From Jacaranda mimosifolia (lineage: Eukaryota > Streptophyta > Magnoliopsida > Lamiales > Bignoniaceae), in the NCBI GenBank assembly GCA_018894105.1, contig CM032119.1, forward strand, positions 14,277,246 to 14,341,245: 64,000 bases of DNA, read 5' to 3'. Shown piece after piece: positions 25,036-37,954 of this stretch. Position numbers and translations under genes: made by a program. Numbering within the stretch: position 1 is the stretch's first letter; every line of letters starts with the position of its first letter. The notes under the pieces were generated by a model. It was given only the letters and a program-made list of their open reading frames with translations, did no database searches and was not told the DNA's origin.

Positions 25036-26672
25036 AGGCATTAATCCACATGTGCCTCCAAGGAAAAACATATATATGTATTCAATCATACCCTACAAAC
25101 ATTACAATAACATATTTCTAATAACCATACAATTGTGACTTTTATCAACCAATACAACCCAATAGTCAAATAACTTCGGAAGAATTCAATCAAAATATAT
25201 TTCAATTCATAATATCCATTTTCAAAGAAAAATCGTACAATTTATCTACATTTAGTAAAGAATACACACCTTGACTCTTTGCTAAGTAAACCCAAAGCTT
25301 CTCTCCAAAGTAATACCTCATGCCTAATACTAGATTTGCAACCCTTTTATTCAATTAATCCAAGCAGAAATCTAACAATTTTAGGAAAAGGAAAGCTATA
25401 TAGGTGTAGTCTCTTCTAAACTGCAATACAAGATGAACCACAAGGCACACACTGATGAAAACAAGCTCCAGATGGGGCAAAATTTTGCTCTCTTGGAGTG
25501 ATCCAATTGCCTACTATCCATGTCTATGATAAACCAATCAAAACTTGAACCAGATTAATCCCATCAATTCTGTTCAAAATTCATATATTAAGACAAAGTA
25601 GAATTCATACCTTACAGTTTTGTGCTGCTTGAGAGCCTCCGTTGAGAGCTTTATTCTACATTGACATAAAAAAAATCTTACTATTCTAGCAGCTAAGGTG
25701 TTTAGTACATTTATCCTTTATTTGTTAGCAGACAACTGATGGAAAGAAAAAACCATTGTACTTTGCTTAAGCGATATACTGCATGTCATTTATAGGACAC
25801 TTAAGAGCACTTTGTTTTTTCATCAATAACGAATCTAGTATGCTTTGATGAATATCCGAAATCTAACAATTAAATTGAACTTGGAAATTCAGGTTTTAAT
25901 TTATCCACAAGGTTTAAGCAAAGGTTTCTGCATTTGATTTTCTACTCGTACATGTAAAATATCTTGATGCTACACTACTATGATTTCTGAATTGTGGAAA
26001 ATTTACTTTGATGTGTATGATGAAAGAAGAATGCTTAATGCTATGAAATGGCATGATTGAAGATTTAATATGTTGATGCATTCAACTTTCAAATAAACAA
26101 GCAGAGCAAAATTTGGCTAACTGCATTTTATACAGTGCAGAATTTGGATAGGCTGACTGCATTACCTAATCACCACATAAATTTTCCAAAAACTTTTGTG
26201 TGTGACATAAACTTCACCAAGGGCCAGTTGGTAACTCTTTGGAGACACTCTTGTATTAACTTGGCAAAGAAGTCAGATGTCTGAAAGCAGAATACAGATA
26301 ATGATTCTTTAGTAGAGTGTGAAATTTTAATTTTTAGTTTCCAAACCACCCAAGATCTCCTTCAATATAACCATTCACCCAGGGCAAGGAAAGCCTGTGA
26401 GCAACTGTTGTTGATACGTCTCCAAGCATGAGGTACCTGAGATATATGGACATTTCTAAAGTCGAATATCTTAGTTTCGTACTTCTCTATAGTAATGCTA
26501 GTTAATGTTAATGTATATCCTCCACTTCAAAAACATACCTTAAAGGACCCAAGAATTGTGCTCCTTTTCAATTACCTACATATCAAACATGATTTTTGTC
26601 ATTCTACAAGGAGCAAAAAAAAGTAACTATAATCAAATTCTTTTCTAATGACTATTGTTAAAACGAATTTAC

Positions 26673-29180
26673 CTTAGTTGATGGCCATGCAATTGTTGAC
26701 CCAACTACTTATTTAATCATTGAGAAATGACCACGGGGTCTTATCAAAAATTCTTGTTCTTTGATGGCTATCTCAATATAAACTTCCCAAAAGTTGAGTC
26801 CTAATTTGAATCCTACAACTTTTTTATTAGGATCTTTACTAATTACTCTACCTTGTGCCACAACTTCTTCTGGAGCCTTGAAATTCATCAAATCAACGCA
26901 CATTGCATGGCACACTTCACACAATCAATATATATAGCCAAAACTACAAGAAAGAATAAAATAAAAAGATTAACCATCAACATATGCTTAAAGCTATAGT
27001 ATCTATATCAACCTTAACCTTGGGCCTTTTGCTTTCAAGTCTTTTCTTTCTTTTTAGTAATGTTCTCTGCAACTAACGTATAGAAAACATATTACTTATA
27101 AGATTTGGAAAGAGACTAAAAGATAGAGTAATAATTTTAAGTAAATATTAGATAAAAAGAAAAAAAAACAAATCATGGTTCTTAAGTTGGGTTGATGATG
27201 AAGGTTGAATTGAATGTGGTTGTGAACATATTCCTTGCATAGTCGAGATGCCCGAATCCTATATATGGACATAAGATAAGAATAAGAAGAAATAAGAAAA
27301 ATTTGGAGCAATGAAATAAGAAGTGGTAAAGGAAGAAGACAGTACCAAAACAGTAGTTTGTACAGGCTGACTTGATGTTCTGGTCAAGTCAAGAGGTTGT
27401 ATTAGCTGTTCGGAGTGGAATGCTTGCATTTTTCTAATTGTTGACTGCATAACTTGCCTTTGTGCAGTCATTTCTTCAATGGTTTGTTGCATACCATGCA
27501 CCTATACGCATATATAACATGTACATCAAATGTTTTATCAAGAAAAAAAGGAACATTCATTAGCAAAAACACTCATAAAGAATACATTAACCTGTGTGGT
27601 ATTAACACGTACACTTTGCATTTTTTCCATAGCCATCTTCATTGATTGCATTTGCATTGCCATCTCTTCAATTATCTTTTTCATGCCTAACATTTGTTCT
27701 TCCATGGCATGTACCCGCTCATCAGAAGATCTAATAGCCTGTTCCGCCATTCTTTTATACTCCATTTGAGTTGGTTGTGGCCCAAAAACATCACAAGGCG
27801 ATGGACCAAGCCCAAATGTATGCACATGTCCATGACAATCTTCTCTTAAGACCAAGGATAAATAGTCATTTTGAGAAGCAGCAGATTGCGAAGGTTCTAA
27901 ATGATCAAGTTCTATGGCAGACAATTGGACCTTGAAACAAAAATAAAGTATGGCGTTACAAGTGGAAGTCTAAAAATTATACCTCCAATTGAAAATTTTG
28001 TAACCTTAGTAATATAGTGAGAACATACCATCACTTCAACAGATCTTAAGTCAACGGGCTGTTGGTTTTTCTTTATGTGTGTTAAACGAAATATTTCAGC
28101 ACGTGATGGAACTAATCCACCTCTCTTTATCATGTATATATGTGGAAAAATTATTGTCAAGTACACAAAATATTTGCATGTTAGTGAACTTTAACTTATA
28201 TAATCAACAACCTCATTAACACATATTCATCCAAAACTCTTTCTTCCAGCTGTATGACTCATTTTGAGGTTTGAACGGTTAGCTTTACTAATCATGCTGC
28301 GTTTCTGTAAAAATATAAAATGATATAATTTAATAACAATGTATAAATAATTCTAACTAATTCTAGAGATAGTCCAAATTTCAGCACACTTAATATATAA
28401 CAAGTTACCTTTACTTTCTCAGAATCCCAGTATTGATTGATGACCAACCATTGATCTTCATGAACCCTGGGAGGTAAGTTAGCTACTCGCTCACTGAAAC
28501 TTAATTTTGGATCATAATAAGCAACTTTTAATCTAGACTTATAATCCTTCCACTTCTTGCCAATGGACTTGAAGATGTGCCTCTTTATATTTAGACCAAC
28601 ATTAAAATTTTTCTACACCAAAAAATGAAACAAAGAACACTATAAATCTACTTAGAATAACTAAAAAATATATTTTTAAGAGAAAAAATTTATCATACCT
28701 CAACTTCCAACCACATAAGTTGTTTGAGATCCAACAGAACAGCTCTCTAATCACAAAATGTTAAGGGAGTTAATTGATTGTTTCGAGCTAATACTCCCAA
28801 ATATGTCTCAAGTTCAACAGAATTATCACCAATTGGTTGATCCCATTCATTGCTTTCAATACCTATTGGCTCACCGGCTCTCTTCCATGTCTTCAACCCT
28901 AAAGTTGGGCCTCAAGTTCTTGATGCACAAGTAGGACCTATATGCAAAATAATAAAGTGATTACTTGTAAATAAAACAACAAATATTACATTGAAAAATA
29001 TATAATGATAAAGATTTTACCAAGTGGAGATTTGTCAGGGCAAGCTTCAGGTTGAGGCAGTATCGATTTGGGGTCAACTGCACTTGTTTGTTTCTTATCT
29101 ATGCCACTCTTCATCCGTCCTATAAGCCATTCTCGCACTGATCCACTATGTACCATGATTTTTAATGTATTATCCTGCAT
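26673..29180 (-). pseudogene. Transposase_24 (Ptta/En/Spm, TNPA-like) protein, decayed
   Basis: Exons read downward from an ATG at 29180 (MQDNTLKIMVHSGSVREWL). Typical family blocks follow in order: GPTLGLKTWKRAGEPI, SNEWDQPIGDN, YLGVLARNNQLTPL, FKSIGKKWKDYKSRLK, LPPRVHEDQWLVINQYWDSE and SKANRSNLKMSHTAGRKSFG. A Met/Glu/Gln-rich coiled-coil stretch follows (27290-27930), and near the end FKLGLNFWEVYIEIA and TIAWPSTK. In CACTA elements this protein is the likely subterminal-repeat binder. Stops lie in ASRT*GPTL, FCD*RAVL, KSFG*IC and FSMIK*VVG. At least two fit C-to-T decay of CGA or TGG codons. A 59-bp tandem repeat lies just upstream of the first exon. Confidence 0.78.
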
Positions 29181-29420
29181 TAATCAATAAATATAATTAG
29201 AACCTATATAAAAAAAAAAAAGAGAAATAAAAATGCATGCATCATTAATCCAAAATATAATTAGAAACTATAAAGATAAATAGAAATAAAAATGCATGCA
29301 TCATTAATCCAAAATATAATTAGAAACTATAAAGAGAAATAGAAATAAAAATGCATACATCATTAATCCATAAATATAATTAGAAACTACAAAGAGGAAG
29401 AGAAAGAAAAATGCATGCAT
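29180..29420. repeat. 59-bp tandem repeat between the two CACTA genes
   Basis: About three and a half copies of a 59 to 60-bp unit. Its ATGCATGC or ATGCATAC core recurs at 29233, 29292, 29351 and 29411, each followed by ATCATTAATCC (except the last) and preceded by AGAAATAAAA-type sequence. It sits between the TNP2-like and Transposase_24-like genes, just upstream of the latter. It may be part of its promoter or simply expanded spacer. Confidence 0.8.
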
Positions 29421-29489
29421 CCACACAAAAGAGAATGAAATTAAAACCTTAGAGAAAGTAGACACATGAAGATTTAATCACATTTACAA

Positions 29490-32400
29490 CTAACTCTGTC
29501 TTGCATTATCTTCATTATCTAGCTCAAAATGATAAGCTCTTTCCCACAAAGCAATATCATTGGTTGATTCATGCCCAAGAATGTCATAGAAACCTCTCAG
29601 CAATGCTTTATTAACTATGTGCCATCTTGCATCAATAGGATCTTGTACATAAAATACTTGCTCGGCCTGAGAAGCAAGTACAAAAGAATCATTAGAAAGT
29701 CATTCACCCATGTGAAACAACCGAGAGAAGTTCACAAGTGTGAATCCATGCTCATTTTCCTATTTTCCCTTATCGATACCTACGCAATCACATCTAAACA
29801 ATACAATTTTATAATTTTCATAATAATCCAACGCCACAATGTCAGTCAAAACACCATAATATGTAACTACTCTTTCAATAGGATTCTTGTCCTTGGAGGA
29901 TGAATAACTTAATGTTTTAGCATTCACCATGACTCCACTAGTTTGTGTTCTTCTATTTAGCTCATAGGTTTTTGTGTGAAATTTGACAGCATTCATAACA
30001 AATCCCTTGTGCCTTTTAGCCATATCTTTGGGTCCCCGAGCCAACCGTCTTAACTCTTCATTCATTGATCCATTGCTTGTTTGCTCTAACTTCTCAACCT
30101 AAAAATGAAAAAAATCCTCATCATTTTACACTCACACTAAATATATTATAAGAATTTTAATTTTTCACTTACTTCATTCTTGAACCAAGTATGAAAAGTT
30201 TGTTGGTGAATTTGGTCAATCTCCATTTTCTACGCATGTGGCCTTTGTATTCTAACTATATTATGATATTCCCTATAAATCATTTTAGTATAATTAAAAT
30301 AAAACTAAAATAAAATGGGTGTATGTATTCCACTTAAAATAGAACTAACTTACACAAAAGAAGGCCGGACAATGTAGGAATTAAATAGCACATATCTATG
30401 TGCTTGCATGCACGTTAATTGATCGAGAACGAATAACTCTGTCTTTCCAAGGCTATATCCAACTGGTGAGAAAATAGAAGTTTGGTTTTCATTAAAGCTT
30501 TCATTCAAATTATGGCCCCTATTCAAAAAGAGTGAGGAAAAATTTAAGCATTCTTCAGCCAAATATCCTTTTGCGATTGAACCTTCTGGACGGCTTCTAT
30601 TGTGCACATAACTCTTTAAATTGCCTAAGTACCTAAATTTACAGAAAGCATTTAAAATTAGTTAAATAACACTTTTATTTGAATAAAAATATAATATAGA
30701 AAATTCTTCAATTAACAAGTACCTTTCAATTGGATACATCCAACGATAGTATACTGGTCCAGCTATCCTTGCCTCCTCAACCAAATGTAGGACCAAGTGA
30801 ACCATAATATCGAAGAAAGATGGTGGAAAGAGTTTTTCAAGTTCACAAAGTGTCATTATGGTTTGGGACTCGATTCTTTCGAACTCAAGTACATCAAAAA
30901 CCTTGGAGCACAACTCCTTGAAGATGCTACATAAATCAATAAATATAGATCTCGCATTCGCAATGTTTTTCTAAGAGCTATTGGCAATAACTGTTGCATA
31001 AGTACATGGCAATCATAGCTTTTCATCCCTTGAAGCTTGTGATCTGTTAAATTCACACAACGTGATATGTTTGATGCATATCCATTAGCAAGCTTTATAG
31101 TTTTGAGAACCCTACAAAATGTTTTTTTTCTGCCATAACGACATTATGTAGTGTGATAAGGGCATCTGTTTCCTATAGTTTTGATGTTGTAGTGGATGAA
31201 GTATTTTCCTTATCCCCATACCTTGTAAATCAAGCTTAGCCTTTAGAATATCCTTTGATTTTCCTTCAATTTGCATTATAGTCCCAACAATGCTATCGCA
31301 AACATTCTTTTCAATGTGCATCAAATCAAGATTATGACGCAACAAAAGATGTTCCCAATACGGCAACTCAAAGAAGATACTCCTCTTCTTCCACCCCCCG
31401 TTTGAACTTGTACATATTGAATCACTGAGCCTACTTCTCTTATTCCTAGGATGAGCGCTTCTTCCAAATTTATTTTCAATATCCTGTATTTGATTCCACA
31501 AGTCAGATCCACTTAATAGAGGAGGTGAGACATCTGTTTCTATTATTCCATCAAAATGCCTTGAATATTTACAATACTTATGATCTATTGGCAAATATCG
31601 ACGATGCCCCATATAACAATTTTTTTTACTATGATTCAACTAGCGCGACTGTGTCCACATTTTACAATAAGGACATGCCACTCGTCCCTTGGTTTTCCAC
31701 CCAGATAAATTTCCATATGCTGGAAAGTCACTGATAGTCCACAATAATGCAACCCTCATTTGAAAAGTTTGATTCCTTGAGGCATCAAAGGTTTGAACAC
31801 CAATTTCCCATAATTCCTTCAACTCCTCTATTAATGGTTGTAGGTATACAGCAATGTTATTCCCAGGTGAAGAGGGGCCCTCAATAAGTAAAGACATAAT
31901 CATAAAACATTTTTTCATGCACAATGATGGAGGCAAGTTGTAAGGCACAAGAAGAACAGGCCAAGTGCTATGTGTAGTATTATTTGTCTTGAAAGGGTTG
32001 AAGCCATCAGTTGCAAGCGCAAGCCTAATGTTATGTGAATCATCACCAAAAATTGGATATTTTTGATCTAAAGTTTTCCAAACAGGAGAATCTGCTTGAT
32101 GTCTTAACTTCCCGTCTTTAGATCGACCCTCATCATGCCATTTCATGTTTAAGGCAATCTCTGATGCCATGTATAACCTTTGCAACCTTGGTGTTAATGG
32201 AAAATGTCGTAGAACCTTAGCAAGAATTTTGTGACTAGTCCCTTCAGCAACATTATCAGTTGCATAAGTTTCATCAAGATGGATCTCTGCTTTCTTCCAC
32301 CTAGATGCACCACATATCTTGCAAGTTGATTCATTAGCAGACTCTTTCCAAAAAAGCATGCAATCATTTGGACAAGCATGTATCTTATTATAGTGGAGAC

Positions 32401-33117
32401 CTAAATCTTTGATGAACTTCTTAGTCTCATAGAAAGTACTAGGTAATGTTTCACCCTCTGGCAACACTTGCTTCAATAACTTGAGAAGCATAGTAAAGGA
32501 GTTATTGCTCCACTTCCCAAGACATTTTATGTGAAATAGTTTCACAATAAAAGAAAGCCTACTAAACTTCTTACATCCTGGGTACAACTCCTTTTTTGCG
32601 TCCTTGAGAAGTTCATAAAACTTTTTAGTTTTAAAATCTGGCCCTTCCATAAACTATGTTTCTCCATCACTAATTTCACAATCTAAACTTGCAATGCCAC
32701 AAACTATCTCAAGTAAATCATACATATCATTCTGGTCATCCATATCAAAAGTACTAATGTCATTCGGCATAAAAGATGAGGATGTCGATGTTGTTGCCTC
32801 CCTATGTAGAGTCCAGTGGATATAATTTTTGAGAAAACCCTCAAATAATAAATGTTCATAGATTTCATTATGTGTTCTCCAATAGCTATTAGCACACTAC
32901 TTGCATGAACATAATTTTTTTCCATTTTCCCCAAATTACAAAATGCATAATCAAGAAACTTCAAAACACCATCCTTATAAGCAGGAGTATTCCTAATAAA
33001 TTCATAAAAATAAATATCATATATACATACATATATATATATATATTTCAAGGTGTCAAGAAAAAAAGAGAAAGTAAGAAAAGGATACCTTGGTTTATCA
33101 ATCCAACTCTTATCTAT
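29490..33117 (-). pseudogene. TNP2-like CACTA transposase, decayed
   Basis: The first exon has DKSWIDKPR, but the expected start codon is ATA. It splices at 33089 to NTPAYKDGVLKFLDYAF, giving the Transpos_assoc domain. The Transposase_Tnp2 core follows (TCKICGASRWKK, FPLTPRLQRLYMA, then FFELPYWEHLLLRHNLDLMH and IEKNVCD), then DUF4218 (KLFPPSFFDIMVHLVLHLVE) and DUF4216 (GVMVNAKTLSYSSSKDKNP, TYYGVLTDIVALDYYENYK), ending at NARQS. Breaks seen: a frameshift after GKMEK, stops in SCK*CANS, DGET*FMEG and TQSR*LNHS, a frameshift at an A-run near 31120, and another near 30980. In working elements this enzyme cuts the CACTA ends; here it cannot be made whole. Confidence 0.88.
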
Positions 33118-33398
33118 CTTATAATTCCGCTACTCCAATCTCTAAGTATATAAGTCAATTCTCCTATTTAATGACATCACATCTACTAAATTAAAAATAG
33201 GATTCCACAATTTATAAACAATTCACAGTCACACAATAAAGATAGTAACATATTATATTTACAAAAAAATTAGTGAAAAAGAATATGAGGATATGCTCCA
33301 GAAATCTATTCAATCCAGGTCACATCACTCTTCTTTTTTTCAAAAAAAAAAAGAAAATAAAAGGAAAATGTGTAAAATGAAGGTAAAAAGTAACTAAC

Positions 33399-33768
33399 AA
33401 GTGGGTTATGTGGCACACAGTTTCAGAACAGTCACAGGCAATTCTTTGATTAGCAATTTCAGCAGCCCAGGTAGCATCTTGGATGCAGGGATCAACACTT
33501 AAATTCAGCTTACTTTTTAGATTCCCGTGATCAATAATCTTGTTGATAGCATCAACTGATTATCATATAACGCAAAAAAGAAAAAGAAAAACTAAATAAA
33601 TCGTTCAAGTGTAGAATTTAAATTGGAAACAAAAATATGTCAAAAGATATTCATATACTGAAGCAAAGAGACTTATAGACAAACACCTTCAAGGGGTTCA
33701 ATTTTTGGTTGTGCGGCAACAATCTCAAGCACCCAAAGTGCAAAGAAGGAGAAACTAAAAAGCCCCAT
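33399..33768 (-). pseudogene. Captured fragment of a leucine-rich-repeat receptor-like kinase (two exons)
   Basis: Exon 1 (33768-33687) begins at an ATG in good context and encodes a signal peptide, MGLFSFSFFALWVLEIVAAQ, then PKIEPLE. Exon 2 (33555-33399) continues in phase across a GT..AG intron with VDAINKIIDHG, LNLSVDPC, NQRIACDCSETVCHITHL, and ends at a GT. The order matches the N-terminus of plant LRR-VIII receptor kinases of the At1g53430/At1g56120 type: signal peptide, a short V-x-A-L/I-N segment, then CDC...TVCHIT just before the first repeats. Neither exon has a stop. No repeats or kinase follow; TNP2-like exon 1 lies some 280 bp downstream. I infer capture by the CACTA element from a host gene. 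A chance match is unlikely but the family call is from memory. Confidence 0.68.
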
Positions 33769-33769
33769 T

Positions 33770-36590
33770 TGCTGATGAAGAAACACACAGTGACACACAC
33801 ACTCTTTCAAACTGAAAGTGGTGAAGTTCTTGGGCTGATAAAAACTGGGGGATATTTGGATATTTTGGAAGATAACAAACGCATAAGGCCATGGCAATTG
33901 AATTTCTTGATTTTTCTTACTCCTGAAAAGTCTACATGAGCCTCATAATATATGGAACAAATAGAATGTGAAATGCTAAGGCCACATAAACTACCAAAAT
34001 AGACTTTTTGCTTCCTTTGACTATACTATCTTTCCCACCAAAATATGTCAATTTACAGTTTTTTTTCATGCAAGTCTTGAAATTCTGTCTGATTTTGAGG
34101 CTGTAATACTTGAGATTCTTAAGTTCAAAAGAATGTATACATTGAAAAATAATATTGTAATGCTTTATCATTGTCAAGAGATGATATCATGTTGAATAGA
34201 ATATCTTATTGACTACTCAGCACCACAGGATCATTGGTGAAAGGTAATTTTATTAGTTATATATGACCAATTTGTATTCATTAAAGTATTGCTGCATTAA
34301 GTGGAAATTCATATACAAAAACCTATAAATGTATCAATTAGCTGCATGTTATAGGTAGTATTGCAGTATTTGTTTCTGTCTTGTAATTGGCTTGCTGCTT
34401 CAAATCTTTTTACTCTGAATATGCTAGTAACATGTCTGTCTTGTATCTGAAGCTCATATACTTATCTTAATCATCTAAAAAATGCATTATGTCAAGATGA
34501 TATCTCATATAAATTCCTTATGTGTTAAGTTTCAATATAATTATCTGTAGTGAGGACTTCTTTAGTTGCAGAATGCAATTTGAGACCATTCACTACAATG
34601 ATGAGGCTGATCTACAGACACATGAAAATTTTCATGTTGCACTGACTTTGTAGTGGACATCCATACAGGCAAACCAGGGAACAATCTTTTAGGTTCATAC
34701 TGTTCCAAAACTAAAAAATTAAATATTCAAAACTAGATAATAATCAGAAAAAATAGCATCATCATGACATAAAAAATACTTAACAACTCTGCTAGAGTTA
34801 CTCTTCCAATTGACTATACAAAACTGTAAACACTGTGACGACACAACATCACATCTTGTAAATGTACTAAATTTTATGCTATTTAATTAGCACTTCAATT
34901 TTTTAATTAATATCAGAATGAAAGAAAGAAGTGAAAATTATGGATTCTTTTCCTTTTTTTTTTTTTTTTTTTTTTTTTTTTGTGTGTAGGGTGCAATAAT
35001 ATATACTGTGTTGGTAAGGAAGTTAGTGAGTTAAGCAAGTAAAAGATAGCACCAGTGAGAATCTAATATGGCAGCAGCAGCAGCAACAGCAACAACAACC
35101 TATATATCTATATATCTATAAATATATATATATATGCACACGTATGTATTAGTAAGCCACACTTATACCCCTACTTACTTTACTAGCTAGCTTCCTCCCT
35201 AAATCTGGTACTGTTGTTCTAAGTTAGTAAAAATTCTATTGACTTTTATGAAAATCCAAAAATACTAGGTGATGGTATGTATCTTGAATGCAAGCAATTC
35301 AGTAAACTCCTTAACTACAAGAAGGGATATGGTCAAAGAAGAGTCCAGTGCAGAGAGCAAAACAGGGCAATTAGCTTTGAAACAGAAATTAATACTATAC
35401 TTAGTTTTGTAAAATTCACTCAGAAGAAGGAATAATACGACACAGGGTTTAATAGTATCTAGTTTTGCATCATTTTATGGACAATCAATAGGCGCAGAAC
35501 AACAAATATTTCCTACACTTTATTTTACAAATGCTGCCAGTCATCCACAACCTAAAACATACCATTAAGCTTAATTCAAAAAAAAAAAAAAAAAAATACC
35601 ATTAAGCTACTGAACTATGATTCCAGCACCACCAAGTTCACTCAACTTTGAACCTTCACATCATATCAGGTACGCATGAACCATTTTACTATTACGTTTC
35701 TGAGAAATCTAATTAGAAGCTCAACAACACAAATATATAAGAGAAAACAAAATGTGAAGGCATCAATGAGAAATTATCAAGAGACGTTGCACATATTCAA
35801 AGTATACCTGCTCCAAATTTCAACAGTAGAACCTTCTAAAAAACCAAGTCCTTCGCCTCCAGTACTCTTCCGTGTTACCTATATCAAACAAAGAAAAAAC
35901 CATCACTGAATACTCTGAAAGCATCAGCACATCCCTCAATTTAAAGAAATATAGTACTAAATTCATAAAAGTAAACATTTAAGAACAATTAGAAAACATT
36001 GTAAAGAACTAAAATGGGAGATAAAGACAGTCCTAAAGGAGAAGGCTCCCTTTCCTAGGGCAGCACAACTAAAAATTTAAATAGGAATGATTTGCACCTC
36101 AAAAACAACTTCCAAATGATGATTTTAAGAATGCATTACTAGATAAGTGAATCCAATCTGAGAGACCAGAAACTAGAAAACAAATACCTAGAATATAAAT
36201 CACTAATTCACCTCATTGTTTAACTTAGAGAAGCCAATTTTTGGTCTTCTCTATCACTTATGCGGATTGAAGTAGCAAACCCCTAGCTTGCGATTTTACT
36301 GGATTCTGCAACAACGGACTTGTTTGGCGACCAATGTTGAATGATTTCTTGCTAGAATCGCGAAAGATATTGAAAACTGAAGATGAAAGTGTGATGAATT
36401 AATAGGTTTTGAATGCGATTTGCAGGGAATGATCTTTTTCTAGAAGTGGGCTAATTAAGACTTGAAGGTGAGTGACTGATGTTTGAAGTGAGCTGAGTTT
36501 GAAGGTGAGCGACTGAATCTGATCCAGATACTTTTTAATTTGCTTTACTTTTTATAAAAATATGGAATTAATTAATTAATTTTAATTACC
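33770..36590. other. Non-coding right part of CACTA-1
   Basis: This is the sequence upstream of the captured fragment and TNP2-like gene. A short minus-strand stretch open between an AG and a GT (about 35809-35879; STGGEGLGFLEGSTVEIW in one frame) could be another captured exon, but I do not recognise it. The stretch 36200-36530 is less AT-rich and could be a leader or promoter. Confidence 0.35.
34954..35100. repeat. Poly-T tract and CAG/CAA microsatellite in CACTA-1
   Basis: A run of about 28 T residues ends at 34981. A (GCA)n/(ACA)n trinucleotide tract occupies 35071-35099. Both are in the non-coding right part of CACTA-1. Confidence 0.85.
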
Positions 36591-36861
36591 TATTAATAGA
36601 TAAAATAAAGATATATTATAATTTACATAATGGGCCATTACAATTTTTGCTTTTAGTTTTCTGGGCTATCTGAGTTGGGCCTCTCTAGGTAGGCCTCCAA
36701 AAATGACTAGCATATGTGGACTATTCTTAAATGGGCCTTTGTAGATGGGCCTCCAAAACCAAATCAATACATTTTGAATAGCCCACTTAAATTTTCATTA
36801 GTGGCTATTTTTAAGTATGCCACTATATATGTGACTCTATAAGTATACTTTTGTTGTAGTG
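36590..36861. repeat. Subterminal region, right end of CACTA-1
   Basis: GGGCCT and GGCCTCC motifs recur (36655-36770) with TTTTTAAGTATGCCACT and the terminal TTGTTGTAGTG. It mirrors the array at the left end in function by position, though the motifs are more diverged. Confidence 0.6.
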
Positions 36862-37950
36862 TATATATATTTGCATGCGATTATATTAATCGTTTAGGAC
36901 ATATATAAATATCACGTCAATTAATGTTGGGATTAGAATTCAACCATTACCAAGCTATCTAAAACTTATTGATATTTAAGATTTTGCTTGGGATTAATTA
37001 ATTATTTAGACAGTGGGCCCAATTAGACGTAACTAACGCTCACTAATTTATGCAAATACTTTAGCCATCAATGAGTCTTTTCTTGTGTTTCATAATATTG
37101 AACATATATAGAGAATCAAACTTATATTGAATGCATAATTCGTTTTATAGTGTTAACGGAGAATATATGTTGCATTTACAAAAAGCTTTACGTAAATGCA
37201 ACATATAGAAATTTCTTAAGAGAATAAATTATTTCTTAAGGTAATTTCATGGGAGAAAAAAATATTTTTTATTCTTTAGTTTCTTGTAGCTATATTCCTA
37301 AAGCATTTTATACTCAACATGTCCCAACTATTTTCTTTTCTAAGATTTTCAGGGCGACCAAAATTGCAAATTTTGTCACCGTAATACATTAAGGTTATTT
37401 TTGGGCCTTAAACTTTAACAGAAAAAATATATATATATAAAAGAAAAATATTCAAATTATAAAACACAAAATTGCATCATTCGAAACGAAGAAATGATTT
37501 AATTTCCTTAGTGTTTTCTCATTGAAATCCGAGATTCATACAACCAAATTTGAATACTTTTTATCATTTAAAAAAGCCTTTTAAGTTTCACATGATTCTA
37601 TGCAGAGAAATTTATAAGACAAACAAAAACAACATAGTCTCCTATTGAATTTTTGTTGAGTTCAACTTATATAACAACTGAATACTAGTTTAGAGATGAA
37701 AATAGTTCATATTCAATTAAAAATTCAAATTAAGCTAAACAAATATACCATTAGGCTTGACTTGATTCATTTGTAACTAATCAGATAATTTCCCCTTTTT
37801 GTTTGTCCAATGTTATTTCAATAGCAAAAATCTTAGATATGGATGTATAATCTCTAAGAAAGTTATAAATGTCCATACATGGCATGCATCTACTAATAAC
37901 GCGCATACAATTTGATAAATAAGGTGATTATTTCTTTTAATTCAAAGAGT
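36862..37950. other. Intergenic DNA right of CACTA-1
   Basis: I see no gene or clear repeat. The sequence is AT-rich without long open frames. Confidence 0.4.
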
Positions 37951-37954
37951 TTGT

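Larger units (their letters stand above)
24775..36861 (-). mobile_element. CACTA (En/Spm) element, 12.1 kb, TAT target duplication
   Basis: The left end begins CACTACTACAATG and the right end finishes TTGTTGTAGTG, the inverted terminal repeats of the CACTA superfamily. Both ends are flanked by TAT (24772-24774 and 36862-36864), the expected three-base duplication. Subterminal repeats are present: TTTAGAGGCAATT-type motifs at 24810-25000, and GGCCTCC / GGGCCT motifs at 36670-36770. Genes run on the minus strand: remnants of a captured receptor-kinase fragment (33399-33768), a TNP2-like transposase (29490-33117) and a Transposase_24-like protein (26673-29180). Both transposition genes carry stops and frameshifts, so the element is not autonomous. 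Confidence 0.93.
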
